From NCBI GenBank assembly GCA_945859605.1, contig OX243811.1, forward strand, positions 40,648,033 through 40,712,032: 64,000 bases of DNA. The letters run 5' to 3'. Both the position numbers and the translations under genes were made by a program. This document shows positions 24,101 to 35,340 of this stretch, one piece after another. The notes beneath the pieces are model-generated. The model was not told the DNA's origin and searched no databases. It worked only from the letters and a program-made list of their open reading frames with translations. Every line of letters begins with the position of its first letter. Within the stretch, counting starts at the first letter, position 1. The DNA comes from Lumbricus rubellus. Its lineage: Eukaryota > Annelida > Clitellata > Crassiclitellata > Lumbricidae.

Positions 24101-25872
24101 AGATGATGAGAGTTCAAAACTTGCAAGACTTTAAAAGTTTAGCATCTGATCAAAATTGTACCTACACAAAGCCTGATTTAGTCAATTTCTGTCCAGGCTT
24201 ATCACTACTGGTAGTTTGGTCGGCTTTTAGTCAAGTGCCCTACAGAATGCCTCATAGATTTAACCCGAAACAAATAATTAGACATCTATACCTGACTCCA
24301 TCTGCTTTCCAGCTGACTTTATATGGCACTTTGGCAAGAAGCTGAATATTCGAACAGTCCATGCTTACAGGTTGCGCTCCAGGAAATCCATTTCTACACA
24401 AAAATGAAAAAACCAATTTCATCAATAAATACATTCTGTTCATGTAAAAACACATAACAAAAGAAATCATAAATTAAGGTCAAACAATAATTTACAGATG
24501 CACAATTTGTATGTATGCTTCTGCTTCATCAGAAAATGTATGGATTGCCCTGAAGGTCTAACAAAATGGCCGACAAACTGATGCCACACCAACACATCTC
24601 TTCACTGCTCCACAAAGCAATCAAGAACTGATCAAGCACAAAACAAACTCGTCCACCATCTAAACATCAAACTTGGTTCAAGCATCCTATAAGTTTCTTA
24701 TAAGACAACAAAGATTTTTGAATTGGCAACTAACTTCTGCCAGTTACACATTCTCTTGATTGTCTGCTGAACAAACTTGACTTCATTCAAGGCTGTAACT
24801 ACTGTGACAGACGGCACCTTTCCTTCCATGAACTTTGCATCCTGCAAAAGCACAGAAAACATATACATACTTTGCAAACTATAATCTTAAATAGGAACAG
24901 TCAAGCTATAAAGGCTGTGACTACTCGAACATCCACCTTCTTGCCAAAATGACAGAATTATAATATGTTTCTGCAAAATAAAAAATTTTGGTCTGCAATA
25001 GTTTAGCGTCTATTCATCCCGTTGAAATGAGAACACTGAGTGGACACTGCTGAGGGCTGGTCAGCCACATGTTATCATCTGCTATGGCTGTTGGGGGACA
25101 GTCTCACATTGCTTAGATATTATTCCATTAGATTCTCCTCCACACCTTACAATTGCAGCCAACATCAAATCACTGCTAAGATGCATAAACAACCATGAGA
25201 ATAAAAAAGATCAGAATATTCTTTAAGTTACCAATTGCTATCTGCTTTTTGGTGTGGTGGATTTGAGTCTTTGAGAGGAATCTAAAGGGCACTCATCACT
25301 GGCTTTCTTCATACATGGGTTGCATGACGGCTCAGAGATTAGGGCTGCAACTTATTTAGACATTTTGGGTACATACGCAGTTACGCACCCCCTGGTCAAT
25401 TCATCTATAATGGATACACTGGCCTACACTGTCATGGGAAGATCAGATGGTAAGGCAGAGGACTGGCCACTCATCATCGTATGTTGGTGGCCTCTGACAG
25501 ATGCTCAGAGCATCATGGCAATTTATCTAAATATTGAAGTTTTACCATTCCGATTAGATGAAATACCTTTTTGATGATGTAGGTGGCTTCACGACCATCA
25601 TTTGCAGTATCTTCTTCATCATCATCAGCAGCAGCATTATTTGAAGAATCTAAAGAAGATGAGGTTCTACTTTGAGTCATTCGAGAATTTAAAAAAATAT
25701 TTACAAAATTGAAATCAGAATCAGTAATTTATATTGCTCCATTTCAAGAGGAACTAATCATGAAGTGCTCTGTAGACTTGTACGCTGTACAGGTGACAGA
25801 GCACTTACCCCTTGTCAAGCAGCATTCAGCTTCAAGTCTTTCTGAGATGATAAATAGTACTCGTAATTTCAT

Positions 25873-25914
<42 letters not shown>

Positions 25915-28900
25915 TATAATAATGCGTCCAGAAAAAGAAGGTAACATATATATAGTAAAACAAACAAGAGAACAGCTAAAAAGACGAACCAAGGCACCAT
26001 TCCGGGCGTGCAGGAGCAGCGGGACAATCGTCGCCATCTCCAAATCGACTGAACAGTTCACTTAGATAGTCTTCCTTATAGATGCCAGGCGGTCGGGCGG
26101 CTGCAAAAGCCTTTACAGCAGCACCAATACTGTCAACAGAACGACATCCAATCTACACACATGCATGTAAATTTAAATCAGTAGGTGTATACATTTAGAT
26201 GGATGCACAACAGTTGTACAACTGTTCCAGTATGTATCAAATTTCGATAATTAAATCATTCTCATCTATAACCACCACATAGCTAGTATCTGAATCAACA
26301 GATCTATGAACAATTGAACATGATCATCAACATACAGAGTTGATTCATTTAACTCCCCAACCCCTGTTAACTCACAATTTCACTTAACATGCAGCGATCT
26401 TATGTCCCCAAAGCTTTTAACTAAACAAGCTGTATTGGTTAAAGCACCATACAAGAACTGAAATGTAGTACTACATACTGACTTATCCCTTTTTATGCGT
26501 GACCTGGCTTACGTGCAATATCATGAGACATTCCCAATCTTCACATTACCACGTCCACCCATTAATAGTACAGTGGACAGGTATGACGATCACTTTTTTA
26601 AATTTCAAACTAAATTCAAGCAAAATTAGACAGTAACATTAGATGGCCAAGTTAACTTTAAAAAATCCATACAGACATCCCCAGTAAACATGTTGTAATA
26701 TAACTTTACCCCCAGTCCATCTTATCGACAAGATATGATGCAATCAGAAACCCTGTCCTGTTGAAACCATGCGTGCAATGGACACCTACACAAAACACAA
26801 CAAAACATACAACGTTTGTGTCTGTACATGTGTGCACACATATATGAAAACACGTATGTCTGAATGCATGTATACATATAACGTATATCCGAATGTACAC
26901 ACACTTAAACAACCCATACCATTTACAGGGAGCAGAAGCCTCTGCTGGTTGGATTCAAAAATTTGGACTGTACTTTAATATGTGGCTTACAAGTAGCATG
27001 TTTCCATTCTATGGGTAGCGTTCTAATTCTGCGTAACTGACAAGACAATATAGCAAGAAAAAGGTCCATTTCTATATCTGAACAACAACCTTTATGATCA
27101 ACCACTGAATGAGGTTTGTCACGCAGGCTTAATAAACGAAAATGTAATATATTGTTTAATTGTAATCTCCAAATTTCTAAAGCGCCACTTGAAAGCTAAG
27201 CACAGGGCACCAGCTTGTCCACAAGCACTGTCAGAAGGGTTGTCCAGAAGAGTAGCCCGAAGGAGGTGATAGATTATAGATATGAATGCTAACAGGTAGC
27301 ATATACAATGATACATACATGTCAACTGTAAAGGACAGTACATTGGTTGACCCCTGTACATGACACTGCCAGCGTATCCACAATTCACATCATAAGCATA
27401 AAGACGAACTTTGTAGTTCTCTCAGAATTCTAATGTCAGAGGTACACAAATGATGCCATGTAATGCGTAAGCATTCTTTAAGCAGTGAAGCATACCATGC
27501 TCAGAGATGTATTATAGTCACCATTTGACAGGCTCCACATTCTGTAATATCAGAGTTCATATCAGACCGAAGGAACCTGTAAGAGGGTTCAGCACATTTA
27601 CTCACCAATAACATGAAGTGGATCAGTACGGATGAACTGATCACAGATTTCGATAAATTTATTCGTCTGTTCCACGGTGGGTGTCTGTCCATGGCTATAA
27701 ACAAACAATACACGTTCTACTTTGTATCTAAAACTGAAGATTAATGTACAGTTTAACTGAGTTTATAATCGGTGACTAATTTGAAAAAAACAAGGCACAC
27801 TAGAAAGGCAACAGCCAGATCATATGGAAATCTGTTTTATCATCAAATAGTAAATCAAACACGGTAGACACAGAGAGTTCAATTAAAGGTGAAATTCACA
27901 ATTTTCAACAAACAATTAATCTCAAAAATAAGGGTTAATACCTATGCCTAGATTTATGACAGAGACAAGAGAGAACAAAATATGCGTCAAATGCTCATAC
28001 ATATGGGATTTGCTCTAACAAGTTCAAATTCATTTCGAAGCATATGAAGTAAAAATGCAATTTACCCTAATCTACCTTGCTACAATTTACTCATATCTAT
28101 GAAAGATATAAAGGCTAACTTACCCTCTGCAGGAAAGCTTGATGTATTTACATTCCTTTTCAATTTCCTCTTTGTTGTAGAAGCGCTTTGTATTCGTCAG
28201 GTCTATTATGAGCCCAAGTTTGAACTGCAAAAAACAATGCAATGTGACATAAGTTTAAAAAGAAGTCTCTACATCATGATGCCTTTTGGGTAAATATTAA
28301 ACTACTCGCTTGGTATGAAACTTTTAGCTGACTTCAAAGCCCTAGAGCCTGCTTTGCAATAATGTAATGTAAATCCCAAACAACTTCAGTGTAACACAAA
28401 CATTCATGTCAGCAAGACCAGTTTATTCACTGACACCATAATACTGACATAAATACTGGAATTCCGTTTGGAGACCAGAACCAAAATTAAGTCCAGTTAA
28501 GTTGAGCTTCATCACCTAATCTAAAATAATATAGCATTTGTAAAGCACTTCTCACGGCAGAGCTATTCAGAGGCGCTCTCAGTGTGACAGGTCCATGAAA
28601 AGAGAATTTAAGTCTTCAAGTGCTCAGCGAAAAGATGCAGGTGAATTCCCCACCAGAGCAATGCTATGAATTTCAGAGGGAAGGTTATTCCACATTGAGG
28701 AACCCACAATATTTAGCAAAACTATACGTGTGTCAGCATGTATACACATGCTATACAGTATACATGCAGAAAAACCCTGGGTTGCTTTATGGCTTCCAGA
28801 CACAGCATTATGATGATATTCCAGTGAATGCTAATAGTTGTATGTTCAGGAGAAAACATTTTCCATTGAAAACAGATGTACATCACTCACCGGACTGCAT

Positions 28901-30239
28901 CTTAAGGATGAGAAGAGAAGCTGCAAATCAAAGCGATATTCCTCGGATATCTGGCTGTTGTACCTGGCATCAAGCGGCGTTTTGAAAGGAAGAAATTTAC
29001 CTGTAACATGCATATTCGTGACTGTAATACAACTCTTATTGAGCAATGAATAACTCCCATAAGAATTTATCAGAAACAACTTACAAAGAGCCCCGCAAAG
29101 AGATATTGTCAATATTGCTGCATCATACAGAACTGGAGAAGCCCTTAAGGCAGTGCTGTCCAACCTTCTTGACACAGCGGTCCACTGAAGAAGGTTTCTT
29201 GCAGCCGAGGGCTGCAACGCCGAATTTAAAAAGCAACGCACAATATTCTAATGCAAATTGTTTAAGCTGTATTGAAATTTACTGTGAATAATCCTAATGA
29301 ATTTGTCGTGGGAACTGGATTTCGTGTTCACATTGTAAAATAATAAGTCAATTTATGAACATATGGCTATGCGATTTGGCTTGCGATTTGCTTTTCTTCA
29401 TTTTCACAAAATTTGAAACAACTTCAATAGTTTAGGCGGGCCACTTGAAATCACCTCGTGGGCCACATGCAGCTCGCGGACCGCATGTTGGACAGCACTG
29501 CCTTAAGGTAACAGAACTACATATGTGCTTCCAGTAACAGAGCTTTAAAAACTGGAGAATTAGTTAGGCCTAAAAAAAAAAATGTTGTGTTTCCGGTAAC
29601 AGAGCTAAAAAAAATTGGGTAGGTAGGTCGGAAAATATTTTTATTTTGTAAAATATTTTTATGCAGTGACTATCTGAAAAAGTATACCCCACGAGTCTTT
29701 TTGCACGCTGAAACAAAGTACGTGTTCTAAGCAAGTATAAACTGCCTATTTCCCCGACTGCCTGCACCTAAAACTGCTCTAGAAACAGTCCTATTAATTT
29801 CATTTTGTTGAAGTCTCTTATGTTATGTCAATACAAATGTTTTTTTAAAAAAAATTCAAAAAAAATTTAAATTTTTTTTTGAATTTTTTTTTTGAAAAAA
29901 ATATTTTTTTTAATAAAAATTTTTAAAAAAATATTTGGGTCGCGGCCGTAAAAATGGGTCGGTCGCGTTACCGGAAACACAACAATTTTTTTTACGCCTT
30001 AGGAAAATATTTTCTTGATAACACATTCTTGTGCAATACTGTCCGAACAAATTGTTGTAAAAAACGAGCCCCCAGGCTCTCCTTGGTAAACCATCCAGTG
30101 CATCCACCTCCTGAGCAATTAAGCTGATAAAGAATAAAATGATAGCATAACTGAATATTTACTTACCAGCAACAAGTTGTCCTTTCCTTGGACAACGTAA
30201 CCATCGCTCTGGGATAGACAAGACATTGGAATTCTGCAT
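18158..30239 (-). CDS. RNGTT: mRNA-capping enzyme (RNA 5'-triphosphatase / guanylyltransferase), 17 exons
   Basis: Bifunctional nuclear enzyme that removes the gamma phosphate from nascent pol II transcripts and adds GMP. Coding exons, minus strand: 30239-30167, 29000-28891, 28224-28124, 27694-27606, 26785-26710, 26129-25990, 25649-25567, 24841-24735, 24393-24292, 23603-23459, 22592-22521, 22236-22081, 20928-20857, 20421-20321, 19797-19731, 19370-19241, 18444-18158. All junctions keep phase: 1911 nt, 636 aa. The N-terminal cysteine-phosphatase domain has [10 protein letters not shown] (127-136, nucleophile C128). An acidic linker (AAADDDEED) follows. The guanylyltransferase has motif I KADG (catalytic K289), MMLIDG, DGLVFQP (433-439) and motif V LKWKP (453-457); NKIIECRYD and the [17 protein letters not shown] block belong to the OB fold. 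The tail from about 555 is rich in Pro/Gly and ends [10 protein letters not shown]. Start: the only ATG before [13 protein letters not shown]. Slightly longer than the vertebrate enzyme (about 600 aa). The exon 6 donor (G|GTTCGT) is atypical but fits frame and family. Confidence 0.96.
21030..21318 (-). repeat. tRNA-derived SINE in RNGTT intron
   Basis: On the minus strand the head has an A-box-like TAGCTACACCGGTAAGC (21303-21287) and a B box GGTTCAAGCC (21250-21241), about 45 bp apart. A body follows with GCTTACCCAGCATTGTCTG and AAGGCAACGGGAAACC, ending in an ATCATCATCATG tail near 21030. It lies between exons 12 and 13. Confidence 0.75.
21660..21885 (+). mobile_element. LINE ORF2 3' fragment in RNGTT intron
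   Basis: Plus-strand frames read [15 protein letters not shown] and LFQKTSE. This matches the RSLVVPRSRT...SLFKKTLK layout of CR1-like LINE ends. GTGGCACTTTATAAATGTCC, the family's 3' tail type, follows at about 21940. Degenerate. Confidence 0.55.
23288..23372. repeat. CCCGGACCCGGTA repeat cluster
   Basis: Four to five copies of an ACCCGG(A/T) unit in GC-rich context inside an otherwise AT-rich RNGTT intron between exons 10 and 11. Possibly the end of a short transposon; no flanking duplication was identified. Confidence 0.5.
28530..28710 (-). mobile_element. LINE 3' fragment in RNGTT intron
   Basis: Minus-strand complement of AGCGCCTCTGAA plus the region GGTTATTCCACATTGAGGAACC matches the tail and the WN-L-P block of the LINE at 676-1101 in order and spacing. 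It is a degenerate copy between exons 2 and 3. Confidence 0.5.
29151..29500. mobile_element. hAT MITE in RNGTT intron 1
   Basis: The ends are CAGTGCTGTCCAACCTTCTT and CATGTTGGACAGCACTG. The 8-bp duplication CCTTAAGG (29143-29150, 29501-29508) is exact, though itself palindromic. The interior GCGGGCCAC..CTCGCGGACC is like the MITE at 55893. Confidence 0.88.
29563..30002. mobile_element. TIR element with TGTTGTGTTTCCGGTAAC ends, RNGTT intron 1
   Basis: Arms of about 35 bp, TTAGGC(C/G)TAAAAAAAA then TGTTGTGTTTCCGGTAAC, are inverted at 29563-29600 and 29967-30002. The interior is almost pure A/T homopolymer (29840-29935) next to a GGGTCGCGGCCG block. It ends about 165 bp downstream of RNGTT coding exon 1. 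No flanking duplication could be fixed. A partial duplicate of the left arm precedes it (29527-29545). Confidence 0.7.
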
Positions 30240-30324
30240 GTTGCAGTCTTTCAAAACACTAAACAAGAAAATCAGTTATGTACAGCCACTTATTAGCAAT
30301 ATATTGTTTATATATCATCATTGT

Positions 30325-30371
30325 GCTGTTGATGTAATTGTAATTGTCTGAATTACAATTACATCAACAGC
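30325..30371. repeat. Perfect 21-bp inverted repeat upstream of RNGTT
   Basis: Arms 30325-30345 and 30351-30371 (GCTGTTGATGTAATTGTAAT.. and complement) are perfect over 21 bp around spacer GTCTG, and extend outwards with one mismatch. The site lies about 85 bp 5' of the RNGTT start codon, so it falls in the 5' leader, an upstream intron or the proximal promoter. Confidence 0.9.
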
Positions 30372-30964
30372 GCAAATGTCAACTCCAAATGTTGGATTTA
30401 CTTAAAAGATTTTTATTAGTTGCAGTTCCAATACATTTCTTATCATATTGTCAAATCATTATGAAAAATTTATGCATCTTATTTAGTAGCACTGTTTACT
30501 TAACAGATTCTGGTTCATTTGTCCCCCTTACCCCCCCCCCCCCAGCCAACTCAGCTATGATGAGTACACTTACTGTACACAGTAGGTGGGAAGATGAGAT
30601 GGTGAGGGAGAGAACTTGCCACCCGCCTTCATATGCCAATAAGCCACAAAGGTAAAGGTCTACGATGGCTCAGTTGTCGATATGCCGCTGGTAAACAATA
30701 TGGTCGCCCCAGATATGTACAGAATAGAGTATGCTCACCTACTTCGAATAATAGCCTAATGTTTCAGTGAAGGCAAGTCAGTTAGTCAGTGCTGAGGAGG
30801 CCGTGAAAACGTATATATTCAGACAAAAAGATTTTTTTATTAAATAGGCTAAAGAATATATAATACAAGTGTGAATAAGTGGCAGAAATTAACCAGTGTA
30901 AAATCGATTGTTGCTGATCAAAGTGTCTGATTAGGCCTACAATTGTTAATAGTGTATTATATCT

Positions 30965-31060
30965 TTTAAATCCCCGCTAAAAACATACCTGTTCGCCAGG
31001 GCTTAAGTGGCGCTTAACCCGCATGTTAACTGCTTTGTAGGGTGCCCTAGTAACTGTGTT
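30965..31060 (+). mobile_element. LINE 3' end fragment
   Basis: Plus strand reads SFKSPLKTYLFARA, then a stop (30966-31010), the last residues of a CR1/L2-type ORF2, followed by a GTAGGGTGCCCTAGTAACTG tail. Confidence 0.6.
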
Positions 31061-32985
31061 ACAAGGCTGTGTTACGACACCATATAAAATGTCGTAATTA
31101 TTAAATATGATTATTATAAGGATGAAATACCCTAATCAACTTCTGTTTAAACTAAAATAAGCTCAATAACAATATATCCACATATTGTTTACTTACTGCA
31201 TATCAACGACCAAGCTGTCGTAAACCTTTACCGCCACGACTACTAAAAACTACTGAAACGATGGTTAACTAACCTAACCAGACCTAAAACATGCTTACAT
31301 TTCTTGCATAAACGCGCTACGCTCTGATCTGCACAAGAAATCATGCATTTTACGTTGTGTAATACTTCAATATTTCAAATTTTAAAAATTACACAAGTTA
31401 TTGTATATGCAAAACTTTCAGGCTGTGGTTCGATTAAACTAATAGCCATGATCCATCGACGTATTCATCCAAGATAAAAACCCACTCAGCAGGCTTGGGT
31501 TAAAGATAATACAAAAGTAATAGAAGCAATAATAGTACACCAAAATACGTTTGAATACATAATAATTATGTGCATGCACACTGATGCGCCATTAAAAGGA
31601 AACATCCAGACAAATTTGACTAACCTGTTCAAATTGAAAAGAGTTTTAACAAAACCAAATCCCAGAAATGGTCATCACAGTGATGACAACTTAAATAAAA
31701 ATTATAAATCCAGCATCCGAAAATTATAGCGAAGTGAATTTTAAATGCAATACCCAAAAACTCTTCAATATCGCTCTGCCAACGAAAGCAATTTTTTTAC
31801 AGAGCTGGAAGTTGTTTAAGAATTTACATTTCCGAATAATTCAAGTGTGGCGACACCTACGCTTCGGAAAGTATAAAATAAAGCAAGAAAAGTATATAAA
31901 AATGCCAGATAGTGCGGGCAATAAAAGACAGAACCCCACCGGATTGTTCAACTTATACGTACAAGCAACAATCTTTCTATTTTTAAAGGTTGAAAATTTA
32001 AAATAATATCCTGATATAGCACTACCTGTAAATATATTTGCAAATACTTAAATTTAGACACTTTTGTAAAAGATGACCGCGCCTTCTTTTGGGCTATGTT
32101 GTGTACAGTTGGGCTGACTATGATACACATTTGCGTGATTTCACGTACACTTCGTTGATATGGGTTACCATCTGTTTTCCAATATCGCAATACACGTGTC
32201 GTAAATAATAATAATTGTTTTAAATAATTATATTACAATTGTATTAATGATATATTAATGATATTGCCATTTTGAGAGTAAATCACTCAGTTAGCGCTGA
32301 TGTTGTGTGCTTACTTTCATCAACCAGATTGTTTCAATACAGAATATTATTAACAGTATAGGCCTATGTCAGTGTAACACTATCGAACTGTGCAACATAC
32401 GAACTCATCAGTGCAACTCTTCCCGGCACGGGTAGCTAGCCAATTCGTGGGTGTAGGACAATAACCTTCTGGAGTCTGGACAAGCCCCCGGACAAACCCC
32501 AGCCCCGGACAAACCCCAGCCTCGGAACGAAGAACATAAATTGCGTATAAGTCTAAATCTCGGAAAGGCGGTCTTAAGTTAAAAACACAAAACTATTGGT
32601 CGTACACAAGTAGGATTGATTAAAAGACTTCTTGCTAAATAAAAGTCGGACTGATCATTGATACTAAATTAATTTTCACTTAAATGAAAGCTGGATTGAT
32701 GAAAATATTATTGGTTGAATTGGAGCTGGATTGATGCAAATATTCTTGCTAAAATTGGGGGTGGATTAATGAAAGATAATTGCTATCTAAATTATATAGA
32801 AGTTAGCTTGATAAAACAATTGTTGCTATTTAAATAGAAATTGGATTGACGAAACGCGTTCCACCAATTAACTACAGAAATAGGCTATTTGCACAGGGGA
32901 ACGGGGTTTTTGTCCGTGTAGTTATAATGTCCTAGGTAAAATTTGGGGGTTGTCGTGGGTTTTTTCTGGTGGGGTTTTATCCCGT
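31061..32985. other. Intergenic, nothing recognised
   Basis: AT-rich. It holds a GGACAAACCCCAGCCC tandem repeat near 32486-32525 and degenerate GGATTGATGAAAAT units at 32590-32860. The open frame at 31734-32006 shows no motif and is low-complexity. Confidence 0.5.
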
Positions 32986-32995
32986 GTAGCATGAG

Positions 32996-33756
32996 GTCTT
33001 CATGGACAGTCTAAGACGAGCTGGCTACTTACATCCGGATGCTATGACGTCCGAAACATTAGCAAAAGAGGATGACGCTGGTGATGTGCATATAGAGCTG
33101 TTCAGGGAAATGAACTTCCATGTCCTCCTTGACTTCTGCCCACCGCAGTGAGACCCACCTGGACTGCTTGGAACCACTTGGTGACTTGGATGAGGGTGAT
33201 GGCATTGCACCTACATGTCTGAAATGCAGTATACCTCCTGGCATCAACCGGGCAAGAATATGTTGCACTTTTGATAAAAATTTAGGCATATCATTGGAAC
33301 AAATAAGCTATGAGCTGATGGCAGTTCATGATTTGTCAAATTTCCTTAGTTGTGAATCCTGATGAGTGGTAATTGCTGCAAAAGTCTTCTTCTGTTTTAC
33401 ATGAGGCGACACAGTATCATGTTTTGCCAGTAATGGCAAGTTGCAGCCTACAAAGCCTGGATTCATATCCAGTGGTCGCTGAAGTATTCCTGAATCTAAG
33501 TGAAGTGACTGAAGTCACATATGACATCAATAAAGCAGTGCATGATTGTCATAAATATCAGTTTTACAATGGTTTGTCAATTGTCAGTAACATGCCTGAT
33601 ATGACTAGTGATAGCATTGACCCTAACAAAGCACACGAACAACCTTTACCAAGAAATCAAGGACACTCGAATTATTACCACCTACATCAGATGCTTTCGT
33701 TCAACATTGCAAAAGAACCACTCTTCAAGCAGTCCACTGTTAGGATGATTGCCTAA
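32996..33756 (+). pseudogene. Unrecognised, possibly decayed coding region
   Basis: Three consecutive plus-strand stretches in changing frames have amino-acid-like composition. 33002-33163 reads MDSLRRAGYLHPDAM and FHVLLDFCPPQ. 33120-33362 reads APTCLKCSIPPGINRARICC and ISLEQISYELMAVHDL. 33373-33756 reads VAEVFLNLSEVTEVTYDINK. An AATAAA lies at about 34067. Taken in order they could be one frameshifted retrocopy or transposon gene. I do not recognise the family, and chance ORFs are a real alternative. There are no convincing splice sites at the frame changes. Confidence 0.3.
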
Positions 33757-34207
33757 ACTGAACAACTTCAACTGTACAATGGGCTGAACAAAGGATAGTG
33801 TAACAGCTGGACTCCTTTGTGGGAAATGCTCCCAGAAGTATCCAAAAATTGATACATTATGCACGTAAGAAATGAGGCATAACCAGGAGGTGTGAATGCT
33901 TGATAGCTGTACATACTTTCCATGCACAGCTGTGTTGATGTGTTGGCAAATTTGCCAAAATATTAACCTGAATGACTCCAATTAGATTTTAATCTAACTC
34001 AAATGGCACCTGTTGAATATATGACTATTGATGTAAAATTTGTAAAGAAAATGTTACAAAACATAAATAAAATATTGAGAATCTGAAAAATGTTTAATTT
34101 AATACTAATTTGTTTGTTAACAGTGGCAGTCCAAAACCTGGATGAATGATCATGGGCCATTCATTTATTTAATTAATAGATAAATAGCAGAATAAATATG
34201 GTATACG

Positions 34208-34567
34208 CATAGGCGTAGGAGGCGGGGGTCCAGGGGGGGGCAAGTGCCCCCCCCGAATTTCGGGCAAGTCTGATTTTTCGGGCAAGCAGACCCGGAAAAA
34301 TAAAAAAAGTTTTTTAAAATGTTTACTTTTTTAATTTTTCCGGGTCTTCTTGCCCGAAAAATCAGACTTGCCCGAACAAAAACCTTTCGGGCAAAAAGTA
34401 ACGGGAAATTTCAGAAGATTTTGGCCGGATGACTAGAAAAAGGTCGTCAGAATTTTCGGGCAAACGTAACGGAAATTTTTCTTAAGATTTCGGCCAGCCG
34501 AAAAAAATTTTTCGGGCAAAAGTCTCTTTTTTGCCCCCCCAACGCTGAAATGTCCCCTACGCCTATG
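34208..34567. mobile_element. hAT-like MITE, CATAGGCGTA family
   Basis: The ends are CATAGGCGTAGGAGGCGGGG and CCCCTACGCCTATG. Exact 8-bp flanks GGTATACG lie at 34200-34207 and 34568-34575. The interior has CCCGAAAAATCAGACTTGCC in both orientations and the GACTAGAAAAAGGTCGTCAG motif. Same family as 3988-4235. Confidence 0.9.
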
Positions 34568-35288
34568 GGTATACGAACTTGTGAAACTACAGATAATTTG
34601 AAGATGGGTAATTAACATAACATAAAATTTTATTCGGCAACCAATTCATAACATTTCGTAATTACATCATAGTAGATGGGTAATTGTAAGTAAAATTATT
34701 ACAGGTTTGCAGAATTCAATTAATTGTGCACTTACTCATTTGTTCGTTTCTCAGGATGTGAGTTTATAAGGTTATCATCAGCTTTGTTTCCTGATTCTGA
34801 ACATGTCTTTCCTCTAGTGAACAGTATACAAAGGACTAGATCTGTCATCCAGCATTGTATGTTCTGGGAATACATGACCACACGTAGTACACAACTGACC
34901 AGTCGGACGAAGAAGATATACTCGTAAAATACATGATGAGCATATCCTGGCCAAGCTGTCATCTGACTTGACAGAAAAATTATGATATAATATACTGCGT
35001 TCCATTGCAACACGCCCTTGTTTAGTACAAGCATGGAGTAGGTAGCGCACACCAGTACGAGATGGAAAATTCAGTATGTATCCGAAGACCTTAACAACTG
35101 AATATTCATCTTATGCACTGAAACAATGTCAAAATATATTATGCTGTGTGCAGAAATGACAATTAATTATATTTAAATATTTTTTACATTTTTAGGCATT
35201 TCGCGTAGCATTTAAGAAGTTTGATAGACTACCAATAAACACGAATTATAAATGGGTGATCTGGGCACAAACGAGTGTTTTATGATTT

Positions 35289-35338
<50 letters not shown>

Positions 35339-35340
35339 GC

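Noticed and set aside
26706..26912. Separate dual-specificity phosphatase gene suggested by [10 protein letters not shown]
   Set aside because: The exon is in phase with neighbours that form the capping enzyme. The motif is the RNA triphosphatase active site of RNGTT.
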